This document shows positions 34,656-48,045 of a stretch of 64,000 bases of DNA, one piece after another. Numbering within the stretch: the stretch's first letter is position 1; every line of letters begins with the position of its first letter. Origin of the DNA: Rallus limicola (lineage: Eukaryota > Chordata > Aves > Gruiformes > Rallidae); NCBI GenBank assembly GCA_022605955.1, contig JAKCOZ010000009.1, positions 248,001-312,000 of the forward strand. The letters are read 5' to 3'. A model generated the notes under the pieces. It was not told where the DNA came from, ran no database searches, and worked only from the letters and a program-made list of their open reading frames with translations. Position numbers and translations under genes: made by a program.

Positions 34656-36992
34656 CCATACAGGAGGAGGTGGTGAAGGAAGCCATGCATGAGGAAGCGA
34701 TGAAGGAACAGCTCCGCAGGCTCCGCGAGCGCCTGGAGCGGTCTGCTGCGGAGTCACGAAGGCACAGGGAGCTGCTGCAGACTCTGGTAGGTGTGGAGTT
34801 TTCCACTTGTCCTCAGAGGCTGGGAAGGAGAGCCTGGCCCCTGAGCCCCCCTATTCCCACACAGCGAAAGGAGCAGGAGGAGATGCAGGGTGCAATGGAG
34901 CAGCATCGCGCAGAGGTCAGTGTCCCCTCCTCTGTCAGCCTCACGCAGCAGTGCTGGCCAGGTCTCCCTCAGGGGCTCAGTCCTTGTGTCTGGTGCCTCT
35001 TCCCAGAACCGCCTCACAGCGAGCGCTCTGGAGTGCAGCTGCCAGCAGCTCCAGCAGCTGAAGGGATGGATGGCCCAGGTGCAGGTGAGTTCACTGAATC
35101 AGACAGGTTGAGGGTGGAGGGCACCTCTGGAGATCATTTTCTGCAGTGCCCCTGCTGCAGCAGAGTCGCTGGGAGCCAGTTGCTCAGGACCATGTCCAGA
35201 TGTGGACCACATCCAGAGTGTGCTTTGGGGGTCCCTTGGTCTGCCCACCGGGCTGGCAGCCCTGGGAAGGAGGGGATGCGAGGGCAAGGATGCCCCGTCC
35301 CACCACGTCTCCTTACAAAGTGTCCCGATCTCTCTGCAGTGGCATCAGATGTCAGAACTGGCTAAGGAGCACACTGAGGCCAAGAAGGTACTGACTGCGG
35401 ACAGGAGGGATGGGGGATCAACATGTTTGTGGAGGAAAGCCCCCACAGAGCGAATATGAGATAGACTCTTGAGCGGGTCCTTTGCTTTTCCAGCTCCTCA
35501 AGGACAAGATGCAGGACCTCTTAGAGAGAGAGGAACGCCTCCGAGACCAACCAGCTTGGTGAGTGGACATGGGGCCCTGACCAAAACCTGGTACCATAGG
35601 CTGTGGGGTGCTGAGCAGCTTCAGGCAGACCTCTGCCACTTGCAGACATCTTTCTGGCTCCTGTCTGCCGCTCCAGTCTGCTCTGGAGAGCCGCTGGGCT
35701 GTTGCCATTCACACTATGCTACTCCCTCCAACCCTGCCTGAGTAGCAGTGTTAAACACCAGCCAAGCAAGCTGCCAGCAAAGGCTTGTGGCTTTTTTGTG
35801 TGTTTTTAAATCGGTTGGAAGCAGCAGCACTGAGGGGAGGTACTGACAGGCTGACTCCTGTCCTTACCTCTGCCGTCAGAGTGGTTCCAAAGAATGCTTC
35901 TCAATCCAGTGATAGGTGCTTTATCCATATAAATATATATGTATCTATATATATCAACAGCAGCACAAAACATCTCTGAGGCCCTCGGGAAAGCATCTCT
36001 GCTGAATGCTAAGCAGTTTGCCGGTGTTGCTCAGTACCCCCAGGCCTGGGATGGGGAGTGGGTCTGTGCCGTGCTGGGATGTGGGGGTGGCTGGTGCCAG
36101 CCCCAGCAGAGGCGGGGCGGCACCCTGGCTCCCTGTCATCCACCTGGGGGGGTCTCATGTCAGCTGAGATCTCTTCTCACAGCCCAGAACCCCATGATTA
36201 CCCTAGCAGGAAGAAGAAGGCAAAGACAGATGAAGCAGAGGGGTCGCTGCTGCAAGAGATGGTGGCTGTGCAGCTGGTAGGACAGATCCCACCACTGTGG
36301 GCCTTGCCGGGGGGGAAGGGTCTGCACTGTGCCCGGAGGACACGAGGGCACTGGTCTCAGCGGGGATGAGGGAGCAGGACTGAGTGTCCAACCCTCGTCC
36401 CCCTGGCACACCCCAACACGTGTCCCTGCTGTGCCTTGGTCTGTAGGAAAAGCAGCTGGCATCCAGGAGGCACATCATCACTTCTTGGCTGTGGTGAGTT
36501 GCCTGAGGGGGCTTGGGGTGCTGGGACTCTTCCACAGGCAGTGGGATGCCTGTGCCAGTGGTCCCAAGGGCATTAGGCAGCTTTGGACTTGTCTGAGAGG
36601 AAATGTTTCAGTATTGCTGTTCTTCCTTGCTTGGGGGACGCACACATGGGGCCATATTTGGGGGCCCACTGGGGAGGCGAACAGTGGAGCTGAGAGAGAT
36701 GCACAGGCCTCTCACTCCAGCCGAGTGGTGGGAGTTGTGCCCGGCACGGTGCAAGGCCCCACCGAGTGGCTTTCAAAGAGGGTGTCTGCAAAGAGCTAAG
36801 GCAAGTTTGCCCCCTGCTCTCCTAATCCCTCTTCTGTCCTCCCCCTCCAGGAGATTTCTTCTGTTCCTCGCCTTTCTCCAGATCATCCTCCTCACTGTGG
36901 GCCTACTGGAGAGCGACATCCTGCAGTGGGGCCTACCACCAAAGATGGCAGCTGCCCTTGGGGGCCACCCAGCAAGGCCCTATTTCTTCTGA
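34656..36992 (+). CDS. Coiled-coil gene, copy 4
   Basis: Exons A 34656-34786, B 34865-34915, C 35007-35084, D 35340-35387, E 35494-35558, F 36183-36276, G 36447-36493, H 36851-36992. First ATG 34685. Relative to copy 1, Arg63 is Cys in exon C (CGC to TGC). One base in exon E and one in exon G are silent. The sequence after the stop carries a cluster of five changes at 37065-37081, unlike all other copies. Poly(A) signal 37137-37142. Confidence 0.65.
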
Positions 36993-37142
36993 AACAAAAG
37001 GAGAAACGGAACAACATGGCAGCCCGGGGGAGCACGAGGGGAATGGGGGAAGCAGCACTAACGATATGTTTTTCAGAATTTATTTTAATCACTAACCAAT
37101 TAGCAGTTGTTTAGGTTGCCACGTTTGCAGTCACTCAATAAA

Positions 37143-38751
37143 TGGCTTCACTTAAAATTCATATCGAATTGCGCGTTGCCCTTCGCCGATCTCTGCACTA
37201 CCCCAGGTGCTCACCAAAGCTGCTCCATCACTCCCCCTCCTCAGCTGCATGGGAGAGAGGAGATGCAACAAAAGGTTCATCACACACTGATTTGGCTGGT
37301 CCTTCCTAGTCAGGCGGAGGACTCCTCACAGTCTCCCCGTGCTCCAGCATTGGGTCCCACCCACAGGAGACAGTCCTCCGTGAACCCCTCCAACATGAGC
37401 CCTTCCCGTGTAGCTTCACATCATCACCAACTGCCCCAGGTGGGTCACTTGAATGGGATGCAGCCCTTCAGCCACAGACTGCTCCAGCCTGGGTCCTCCA
37501 CAGCCCTGCCAGCAAACCTGCGCCAGCACAGGCTCCCTGTGAGGTCACTACCACCTTCAGCATCTGCACATGCTCGAGCATGGGGACGTCTACAGGCTGC
37601 AGGTAGAATCAGTGTTCCACATCATTCAGCATGGGCTGTGTGGGAACAGCCTCAGTCATCATGGGCTGCGGGGAAATCTCTGCTGCGGGGCTTGGAGGAC
37701 CTTCTCCCCTTACTTCACTGACCTTGTAGTCTGCACAGTTCCTTACAGTTTCTTGCTCCATTCTCTGGCAGAAAAAAAGATGCTGCTAATTTTTATTTTC
37801 CTACTTAAAAATATTGTCACAGAGCTGCTATTCACAGTGCTCTGCTCCACATGGCCAATCCATTTTTAATACCTCCCTGCCATATGGCAATGCTGCTGAC
37901 TGGTTCTCCAGTTCTAGCAGCCATTTTCTGTGGCACATGGCCCTCTCTCTGTAGCCAACTATGCAAAACTGCAACACTTACCAAAGCCAAAGATAGAGCT
38001 CTGGGAAATATGTGGGAGTGAGACTGCCAAGGGGCTTTGCTCTTGGCTCTCCCTGAGAATGGCCACGGCAGGAGCAGCACCTGAGCTTCCGCACCTGAGT
38101 GGGAGGCCCAGGCTGCTGGCTGGGGAACACCCTCTGCTCTCCTCTTTGCTTGCCCCCCCCCTTGGACATCCCATTTCAACCCTTCCCATCCACAGCGGAA
38201 ACATGTAGTACGTACATGGGGAAGATGCACTTGCTCAGCAAAAGACTCCACAGGGAAACAAGGGCAAATGCCCAATGGCTGAAGACCGACCCTGAGCAAA
38301 GAAACCAGAGATGCTGCCCTCCCAGGCGCTGGGAGCCCATGCCTGTGGGCCCCTGGAGCCTTGCTATGATTCCCCTTTATTCCAGTGCTGGGGATCATGG
38401 GGGATGGCTCCACCAAAGATGTGCTCACCCACAGGGACACAGCACAACACATTTATACAGTTTATTATCAGAGTCATTGTTCAAAGTTGCATAGAATGCT
38501 GGCTTCTTAATATGACCTCTGCTACTGGCTTTCAAGAGCTTCACTTGATCTATATTCTTACTCTATAAAAAACGTCGGTTAACTTTGCTGATTGTTTTCT
38601 GCTAGTCAAGCAGAATAAATCTTTGAAAGTAGAAATAATTTGTGGCCGTAGCATTACTCATTTAAGTTCTATGTGACTTTTATGGGAGCAATAGTTTTCA
38701 CAGAATTTAAACCAAACTCTTACACTCACACCCCACCGGCTCCCCTCACAG
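37143..38751 (-). repeat. LTR-type repeat spacer (S3)
   Basis: Same content as 14261-15842. No gene. Confidence 0.5.
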
Positions 38752-38879
38752 CCATACAGGAGGAGGTGGTGAAGGAAGCCATGCATGAGGAAGCGATGAA
38801 GGAACAGCTCCGCAGGCTCCGCGAGCGCCTGGAGCGGTCTGCTGCGGAGTCACGAAGGCACAGGGAGCTGCTGCAGACT
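38752..38879 (+). pseudogene. Exon A copy fused to LTR sequence (S3)
   Basis: Equivalent of 15843-15970 with the same junction. Confidence 0.75.
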
Positions 38880-39682
38880 CATTTTAATCACTAACCAATC
38901 AGGGGGGTTGTAAACAGTGTATGTAACCAATTTGCAGTTTTTTAGGTTGCCACGTTTGCAGTCCCTCAATAAATGGCTTCACTTAAAATTCATATCGAAT
39001 TGCGTGTTGCCCATCGCCGATCTCTGCACTACCCCAGGTGCTCACCAAAGCTGCTCCATCACTCCCCCTCCTCAGCTGCATGGGTGCCCTTGAGGGCCAC
39101 CCAGCAAGGCCCTATTTCTTCTGAAACAAAAGGAGAAATGGAACAACATGGCAGCCCGGGGGAGGACGAGGGGAATGGGGGAAGGAGCACTAACAATATG
39201 TTTATCAGAACTCGTTATAATCACTAACCAATCAGTGGGTTACTGACCCTGAGCAAAGAAACCAGAGAAGAGTTAGGCCTGTCTCCTGATGTGTCTTCTC
39301 TCAGATGCCCAGCCATGTGTGTTTCAGTTCCCTGCAGGGAGGTGGAGGCTAAGCCCTACGCACTCCTTCCTGGGGCAAACAGCAGGGCTGTCTGCACTTC
39401 TCCTGACACTTGGGGCCTTTGGCCAGAGCTCTGGCACAGTGCAGCTCTCCCAGTTCCCCCTTACAGCTAACAGCTAACCTGTCCACACACAGGTTTCTGT
39501 GGACAGGGGACGACAAAAGCCAGTTGCCCACAGTCCCCTTCCTGCCAGAGTTGAGGCAGGACTGCTTCCAGGGGTGCCCCCTTCTCCTTTCCCATTGCTT
39601 TGCTTTACAGGCCTGCAGTGGGAGAAGAGGAAGCAAGTTTGCCCCCTGCTCTCCTAATCCCTCTCCTGTCCTCCCCCTCCAG

Positions 39683-39824
39683 GAGATTTCTTCTGTTGCT
39701 CGCCTTTCTGCAGATCATCCTCCTCACTGTGGCCCTACTGGAGAGGGACATCCTTCAGTGGGGCCTACCACCAAAGATGGCAGTTGCCCTTGGGGGTCAC
39801 CCAGCAAGGCCCTATTTCTTCTGA
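39683..39824 (+). pseudogene. Second membrane-span exon H' (S3)
   Basis: Equivalent of 16774-16915, open frame kept. The rest of the unit (38880-39682 and 39825-40486) holds the repeat blocks described for L1. Confidence 0.6.
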
Positions 39825-42276
39825 AGCAAAAGGAGAAACAGAACAACATGGCAGTCCCCTTGGTGCCAGAGTTGAGGCAGGAGTAGACTGAGCGGAGGCC
39901 CTTGCCAGATGATGGCCCCGTTGCAGCGGCAGCGAAAGAGGGCGGCACACTGGACTGCTTCCAGGGGTGCCCCCTTCTCCTTTTCCATTGCTTTGCTTTA
40001 CAGGCCTGCAGTGGGAGAAGAGGAAGCAAGCTGGCAGCAGCAGTCCCCTGCCTGGGGAAGACCATGCCAGCACTACAGCCCAGTTCTCAGCCTGTCACTC
40101 CCCTGGGATCAACCTGCCACTCGCCAGTCACCTCTCGGTGGCCATTCTGGAAAGAGGCACAAAACCTCCCTGTGCAGCACGGCTGAATTCGGAGCCCTGC
40201 CGCACAAGGCTCCTGCTTCCCCAAAAGGTCGCTCCATGCGAAGAAGCTCGGCCCGGCAGCCCAGCGACGACTCAGCTCGGCTCTGTGAAGAGCCTGCCCC
40301 TTCCTCCGTTCCATTCCGGCTCCTTGCTTCTTCCGCCCGGCGCAGTCCTGCTCCGCAGCTGCCCTGGTGCCCGTGCCCCGGGGGTCAGTTCCTGAGGGTC
40401 GGTTCCTGAGGCACAATGGGAATGTGTTTTAGAAACTATGGAGTAAAATGTAAAGACAATGTGCAGAAGAAAAGGTAAAAAGCTCACTTAGAGGAAGACA
40501 TCCAGCCTTCATCCCTGAAGACCACCAGAAGACCCCCTGAGTGTCACTGACCATGCTCTATCTGTGAGGAGTTAATGTAAATGACTTCCTGGAAGTAATT
40601 TGCATAACCCTGCCTTTTCATGAACATGTATAATCAATCTGTATAAATATGAGAAATTTGTCTTTAAATGGCACACACAATCCCCTGTGTCCCCAGCACT
40701 GCAGGAAAGAATACCTGCTTAATAGTCACCAGGGCTAGTGAGTTTTGATTCTGGCTTTTCGAGGCTTCAACAAACACAAGACACTGACAGAAAACACACT
40801 GGTTTTCCTCTCTGGAAAGCTGACCTTCACATCAACTTCTCCCTGTTAAAAATTATTTAGAACTAATTGTGGCCTTCTAAAAAAATCTCTTCAGCACCTC
40901 CTTCCATGCAGTTAGCCAGCAAATGCAATTGTTCTGAATCCTTCTAGTCAAGCTCTTAAGCAGCAGGGTAGTATGGAAGAATGGCTATCATGGCATTCTT
41001 CCTTCTTTCTCCTAAGTAAAACCACTGGATTCATTTTATCTTAATTATCGTAAAACTGCTAGGAATATTGTTGAGAAAAGACTAATTGCTCTACAAAGAA
41101 GCTTCTCCATTAAGGAAAATAAAAGCTCTGAGACTTCACAAACTACAGGGAAGCAGGCAATGTGGACAAGCCATACGCTTTCAGGTACACAAATTGCATA
41201 AGCTCTAATCCAGTTAAACCCAAACAAAACCAGAAGAAAAACCAAAAGCCCACGCTAACCCCACCCCCCAGTAAAACCACCCACCCAACACCTAAGCTGA
41301 GCAAAACCAGGAAAAAAAAAGAAGAAAAAACATGACTTACCAAGCCTCTTTGCTCCTTTTCTGAAAGGAGCCTGAACTAGCAAGAACGACAGCACATTTT
41401 AATCCTGAACTGGGCTCGCTCTCTCGTCCTTCTCTTCCCACTTCCTCCTCCCACTCACCAGCTTCTCTCCAGACCAACAGGCACAAACGCTGACCCAGAC
41501 CACGATAGGTCCAGTCCAGATAAAGGCGCCGGCATCCCCAGCCCCGGGGTTACGCGTGACCTTCTCACGGGGAACACCAGCTCCTCAGCTCTCGCCTTCA
41601 GCAGGGAAAGAAGAGAAAAAACGAACCTGACAGTTTACCTCCACATGCTATTAGCACGGTACTACTTTTTATAAAAAGCAGGTCACCATGAGTGGCCAGT
41701 GTATAAATGAAATAGCAAGAAGTGACCTCTGAATGGAACCCTGACCCGTAAGACTATTCCGCAGTTAATACTGTTTTGTAAAAGGAAAGGAAAATGGGAC
41801 GAGGTCCCCTACCTGGATTTACTCTTTTACTCTAGAGAAAAATCAGAGTGAATAGAGAACGCAAACCCATTAACCAAGAAATGTCTCTTACGATCAACGA
41901 CAAAAAGCTTCAAGGACCTTGCTCTGCAGGTACAGCTTCCAAAACATGCTGGAAGCATTTGGCATTAAAAGGAATTGACAGAATTAGATATCGCTACCAC
42001 TCCCCCGATAATCCCTGCTGTACCTTCCTCTGAGCAAGCAAGATTTCAAATAAGCTAAAACCAGGGGGCGAGAAAAAACAAGAAAAAGAAGAAGAAAAGA
42101 AAAGAAACAGGTTACATTTCTGGTGGATACATGAGCAACGTTCTCAGTTTCCAATAAACAAAAGGGAAAATTGGAATTACAACGGCAAGTATAAGGGGAA
42201 CCACAGGAAAAGGGGAAAACTGGCCCTTCTTACAACCCTGGAATTCGCAATTTGGAAGAAATAAAAAGAACCCCAT

Positions 42277-42599
42277 GCAAGAACTGAGCCCATCAGGGCC
42301 AGAAAAGAAAAATTAAAGAAACCCGCAAGCCGCAGAAACCACTACAACCCAATTAAAAATAAAATAAAATTAAAAAACCCCACACAGGAAAAAAAAAAAA
42401 ACCCAAAACAACTAAATGCCACAAAAACCACAGCAGGAGCCCCAAGCCCTCCTCTGCCAAAACAACCCCACGAGCCACAAAACACACAAGCCGACAGGAA
42501 AGAGAGACGCAAACCCCACACGCACCCCCCGCAGCCCCAAAAACACGCCAGCCCCAAACAACTCAACCCCACCACGAGGCTGCCGTGCGCTGCGCCACA
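42277..42599. repeat. A/C-rich, G-poor tract (L2)
   Basis: Counterpart of 1790-2112 with small differences in the A runs. No gene. Confidence 0.7.
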
Positions 42600-44177
42600 C
42601 GGCCGCAGTACCGCGGCGTGTCCGCCAGGCGGCAGCACCGAGCGAACGGGGAAACCCGGCCTTTCTGACAGCCCTGCAAGTCGCAGCGTGGAAAAGAAAA
42701 TTCAAACTCCTCCATTCCTGTACGTTCCACAAAGTCCAATGCCCATAACGGGAATGAATCCAGTCTCTAAATTGAAGACATACATTCTTTTCCAAAATGG
42801 GGCATTGTTGTATAAAAACCAAATGATACAAGAAGTTCCCCCAGAAAGAAGGGGTGCAGTGGGCCCTGCCCTATGGGAAACCGACATCCCAGGAAAGCCT
42901 ACATTAGCACAGCCAGCGAATGCTGAATGGAAAGAAAGTGCAAAACCAGTTAGGATTAAACAATACCCAATTGCACCTCAGGCAAAACGGGGAATTAAAA
43001 GATTGATCCAGCAATTTTTCGAAATAGAAGATTTTTGACGTGTGTCCATCAGAATATAACACACCGTTTTTACCAACAGGACAGCCAAACGGTGAGCACA
43101 GATTGGTACAGGACCTGAGAGCTATCAATCAAATTGTGAAAGACACGCACCCAGTAGCGACAAATCCTTGGACTGTGTTGACTGCTCTGGAGGAAAAATG
43201 ATCAATGGCTTACAGTGCTTGATTTAAAAGACGCTCTCTTTCGCATACCCCTGGAGAAAGAGAAGTCATAAATTATTTGCTCTTCAGTGGGAGAGTCCAC
43301 AAACCGGGACACGGCTACCCCAAGGATTTAAAAATGCTCTGGCCCAACTGTGGCAGCCAACCCGCAAAGGAACTGGAGATCTGAACAAACAAGGAGACGG
43401 GGACGCCATGACCAGAACAGCTGCTCTTGCAATAGGCGGCCTGGATACGGCTAACCACCAAACTTTGAAACTTCTGGAGACTTAATGGGTACGAGGTATC
43501 CAAGAAGAAATCTCAAACAGCAAGCCAAGCTGTACGATATTTGGGCTTGGAGATTTCACCAAGGCAACAAAGGCTGGGGACAGACCCAAAAGAGGCCATT
43601 TGTGCTATTCCAGAGCCTCGGGCTGGACAGGAACTGAGAGCAGTTCTGGGAATGGCAGGACGGTGTCGGCTCTGGATCACGCGGTATGGTCTAACCCCCA
43701 AACCCCTGCATGAAGCCCAGAAGCCTATCCCTTTGATATGTAATAGACACCAACAAAAGGCTTTGGGGAAACTTAAGATGACCCTGATGTTCTTGCCTCT
43801 TGCCTGACACCAGTGGCAAGAACCATCATGATCCTTGTTCCACACACAGCAGTCACACTGTTGGAACAAAAGGGGACGCACCAGCTATCCCCCCTACAAG
43901 GATGATGAAATACCAGGCAGTTCTTACACAACAGAATGATGCAGCCTTGAAAACAACTCACCTTAGGAGCCCTGCCGTTTTCTTGACTGCTACACTGGAA
44001 GAACAACCACTGAAACATGGCTGTATCGTGGCCATTGAATGTCCATACTCCAAGCGAGATGAGAAGCATGTTCCCAAGGAGGACTCTGTGCAGGAGGAAA
44101 AAGCAGCAGGACACGGGAGTGATGAGGAATTGCAGACAAACAGCCCGGGCCACAGCACAGACAGACGTAGACTTTGA
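42600..44177 (+). pseudogene. Decayed endogenous retrovirus pol (L2 copy)
   Basis: Counterpart of 2113-3690 with the same stops, frameshifts and missing polymerase motif, so the decay predates the duplication. It shares several base changes with the third copy at 60082-61659 (for example GAATCCAGTC where L1 has GAATCAAGTC). Confidence 0.85.
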
Positions 44178-46610
44178 GGACAGAGAGGGAGCTGACAGAG
44201 AGAGAAAGAGAGGGAGAGTGACAAAGGAAAAAAGTCCAGACAAGCTATAGCAGAGAAAATGAGAACTTAAAAGCTGGGAATAAGGAGCCAGGCAGAAACA
44301 AATGTGGAAAAGAAACAGATGAAAACACCCAAAAGAACCCCCACAAAGCCCCAAAACCAAAGAAGCCACAAAAAAACCAATGAAACACACCCATAAACCT
44401 CAGACCCTACCAGAAAAGCCACGGAACCCTGTCACTCTAGAAGCAATTAGGAAAACTCTAAGCTGACCTGGAAGATACTACACCTTTGATCCCCATTACT
44501 TTATAAGGAAAGCCTACAACTCTCCGTGGACAAGATGCTCACTCTAACCCCAGCTAGAAAAATCTCATCACTAGGCCTGTTAGGAGAAGCAATACTCACA
44601 GCTCACACCATATAGAGCAAAGCCAAGGAAAGCAAAAAATGAAGTCCCATACACCTAGAATAAAAGAGAAACCATCGTCAAACCAAGAGCAGGTAGCTAA
44701 CAGCACTCAGAGACAAACCTGTATCTCGAACGACTGACAAGTAAGAGTAGGTGAACAGGCTCGTAGAAGGAAATAAATACAGACCAAACAGCATAGAAGG
44801 GAAAAATAAAAAGTGTCATTTGATTCAAGAACTTGCAAATCGGCAAAATACATCACAAATTACTTTAGGACGGCCTGTACTAGGCTCAACTGGAAGAAAT
44901 CTCCCCTTAAAGGAAATAAAAACTGGCAGTGAAGAGATCCACCATCATATGACAATTATGACATTCAATACAGCCGCAATTTGACTGCGTGAAAGCACCG
45001 AGTACAGTTATCAATACTTTCCAAGGGAGAAAAATGTTACAGTCACCCGAGTAAAACAGCTTACCTTCTAGGTTATTTCAGTTTTAGTTTAGGATATGAT
45101 TTGGACTTTAAAGGAGTTATAGCAGCTATGAGAATATACCGCACGTTAGGACTCTTAGGAACAAGAGGGTGTGTGCCTTATCGCTAGGGAAAGTTGCTAC
45201 GGGCATTTACCTATGATCAGGATTTCCAGGAAATAACAGCAATGTGCTAATCGTTACCCTCCCCTCTTTGTACTGAAAACAAGCAGCACAGTTAACCAAG
45301 GATTTTTATAGAAGAAGAATACAGATAAAGGGAAGCAAGCAAAAGCCAATGGCTGCAAAGGCCAAGCTAAGAAGCCAGCCTTTCTGCGCAATGATTTCGT
45401 TAGAAACTGTCTCAATATGTTGTGCTTTGTACCTGTGGGTGAACACGTCCTGGGCGGAGCCAGCCGATGTGTTGCCCAGCTCTGGAAGAAAAGAAGTGCC
45501 TGCTGATCTGCTTTGTGTAGGGAAGGTCTTGGCGACCGCGACCGCTCAGAGTAGCTCTGCAGAACGAGAAAACACCCATCAGCAGCTGGAAAACCCAAAC
45601 CTCAGCCCTCGGCAGCTGAAGCGTCAGCAACCAACAGCAAGCCTCTCCCCGTCCCCGTCCGAAACTCAGCCCTGCGACTCCCAGACCTGATGCCCACCTT
45701 GCCCATCGCCACCTCTGTCGGTGGCAAAGCTGTAGCGAGTGGGACAGACAGGCAGATGGTGTGAGAAAGGAGCTGAAATCACTTGGAACACAAAGAAACG
45801 CACTGGGGCCGCCAAGGAACGCACTGGGGCACGCGCTTTGCACACCTGGATTGCTGCTGGACTGTCTGGTCATGCCTTCCACCTGATCAGGGTAAGATGC
45901 CCTGTCTCCCCATCAAACTCCATCTCTCGGTATTTTCCTAAGTGCAGGGTTCTCAGGGTTCTCCCTCTCATTCTGTGGCACACAAAGTCATAACCATTCT
46001 CAACATAACCATTCCCAAAACAGACACCGGATTGCAAAACCTACGTGCTAGGACCCCTCTGCCACACTAGCTGAGGCTGCAGATGCTTGCTGACAAGGAA
46101 ACAAAAGGCAGCGCAGAATCTGCACTCCACTTTCATTTACAGTAGTGTGGTAAAGAAATGAAAAGAACCCCATCCACCACCTGAGCCCATCAGGGACAGA
46201 AAAGAAAAAAAGAATTAAAGAAACCTGCCAGCCACAGAAACCCCTAAAACTCGATTAAAAAGAAAATACAAAAAAACCCCACAGAGCAAAAAAGCAAACC
46301 AAAATAAACACTAAATGGCACAAAAACCACAGCAGAAGCCCCAAGCCCTCCTCTGCCAAAACAACCCCACGAGCCACAAAACCCACAAACCAACAGTAAA
46401 AAGACACAAACCCCAGACACTCCCAAAAACACGCCAGCCCCAAACAATTTCCCCTATCCAACTCAAACAACCCCACAAGCCCGCACCGACCCCGCTAACC
46501 CCAGGCCCAACACTAAGCAAGCCCCACAGAACCCCGATAACCCCAGAACCCAGCGAAAAACACAAGCCCAAAAAAAACCCGCACCGCTTCCTTACCCCCT
46601 TCCACGACCC
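44178..46610. other. Unassigned retroviral-like tract, short minisatellite, A/C-rich tract (L2)
   Basis: Counterpart of 3691-6179. The 21-bp minisatellite is reduced to one full unit (45796-45816) plus a partial. GGCAGCGCAGAATC near 46110 has five bases more than L1. No gene recognised. Confidence 0.6.
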
Positions 46611-48045
46611 CGCCCAGCACCAAACCCAAACTGCTGCTGAGCGCTGCCCCAAAGCCAGCCCCGGCCCCACGCCCCGGACACGCTCAGGATGCCCGCGAAG
46701 CACCCAGCAGTGCCCCGCGCCGCCCGGCCCCTTCCATGGGGAAGCCACGCCAGGCGCGGGGGAACCAGCCCGGGCTGACTCGCCTCACCCGTGCCGGCTG
46801 CTCGGGGAAAGGAGAGCTCTGGCCTGGCCGGAGCCCCCGAGAACCCGCCGCGACCCCCGGAGCGCAGTGCCCGCGAACCGCGGAGCCCTCCCGCCCGGCC
46901 CAGACACTCCGCCGGAGCCGCGGAGAAAGGGCTCCGCACCGACCGGCTCCGGGAGAACGCCGGCCGCGGCCGGGGAACGCGCGGCGCCTCGCCGCTCGCG
47001 GGCCCCGCACCGACGCCGCGGAGCCCCGGCCCGCCGCGACCGGCAGGGAGCCTTACCGGCAGCGAGCGCGGAGCCGGCGGCACCAACCAGCACACAGCCG
47101 GGACGGGTGGCGAGAAGCGAAACGAATTCCGCGCCGTCCACGTGGAATGCCCGGACATGTACGGGCCTTACGGCGCATGCACCGAGGATGTTTCCCAGCA
47201 CAGCGCGGGGCTCCACAACACCCCAGAGCGCATGCGCAGGATACATAGGGCAGCTTCACTGCGCTCTACTGCGCATGCTCCTTGGTCCTGCGGCACTAAG
47301 GCGTCGCGGTCGTTGGGCAACAGCGGCGCCCCTCTTGAAAGCGCTCTGCCGCAGTACCGCGGCGTGTCCGCCAGGCGGCAGCACCGAGCGAACGGGGAAA
47401 CCCGGCCTTTCTGACAGCCCTGCAAGTCGCAGCGTGGAAAAGAAAATTCAAACTCCTCCATTCCTGTACGTTCCACAAAGTCCAATGCCCATAACGGGAA
47501 TGAATCCAGTCTCTGAATTGAAAACATACATTCTTTTCCAAAATGGGGCTCGAAGTCTTCCTCAGACACCCCAGGAAAGCCTACTCCCGCCCATCACGCC
47601 GCCCCGCCCTAGCCGCAGCTCCGCCCAATCGCGCCTTGTCATTTCACTCCGGACCAGCTCCCCTCCCACTCTACCTCCCGGCCGCCCCCTTTCCAGTCCC
47701 CGACCAAGCCCCCGAGCCGGCAAGGATCTCAGATCGCGTTGGCCGGGCCCGGCCGCCGCTTGTGTCCGCGCAGCCGCGGGAACCGAGATTTGGCGGGACC
47801 TCTCGGACCGGGGCCCCGCGGGGCCCAGCTCGTCCAGACCGTGCTCCGGGACCGCGGCACGCTCGCTCCCGGCCGCTCCATGCGAAGAAGCTCGGCCCGG
47901 CAGCCCAGCGACGACTCAGCTCGGCTCTGTGAAGAGCCTGCCCCTTCCTCCGTTCCATTCCGGCTCCTTGCTTCTTCCGCCCGGCGCAGTCCTGCTCCGC
48001 AGCTGCCCTGGTGCCCGCACCCCGGGGGTCGGTTCCTGAGGCACA
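46611..48045. promoter_or_regulatory. CpG island / candidate promoter (L2)
   Basis: Counterpart of 6180-7614. The NRF1-type palindrome is intact at 47228-47237. The pol-start fragment is at 47349-47591. Conservation between L1 and L2 reflects recent duplication and does not by itself show function. Confidence 0.6.

Larger units (their letters stand above)
32851..40486. repeat. Short array unit S3 (7636 bp)
   Basis: Head block 32851-34639, then the gene section. Last of the three consecutive short units. A long unit follows. Confidence 0.95.
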
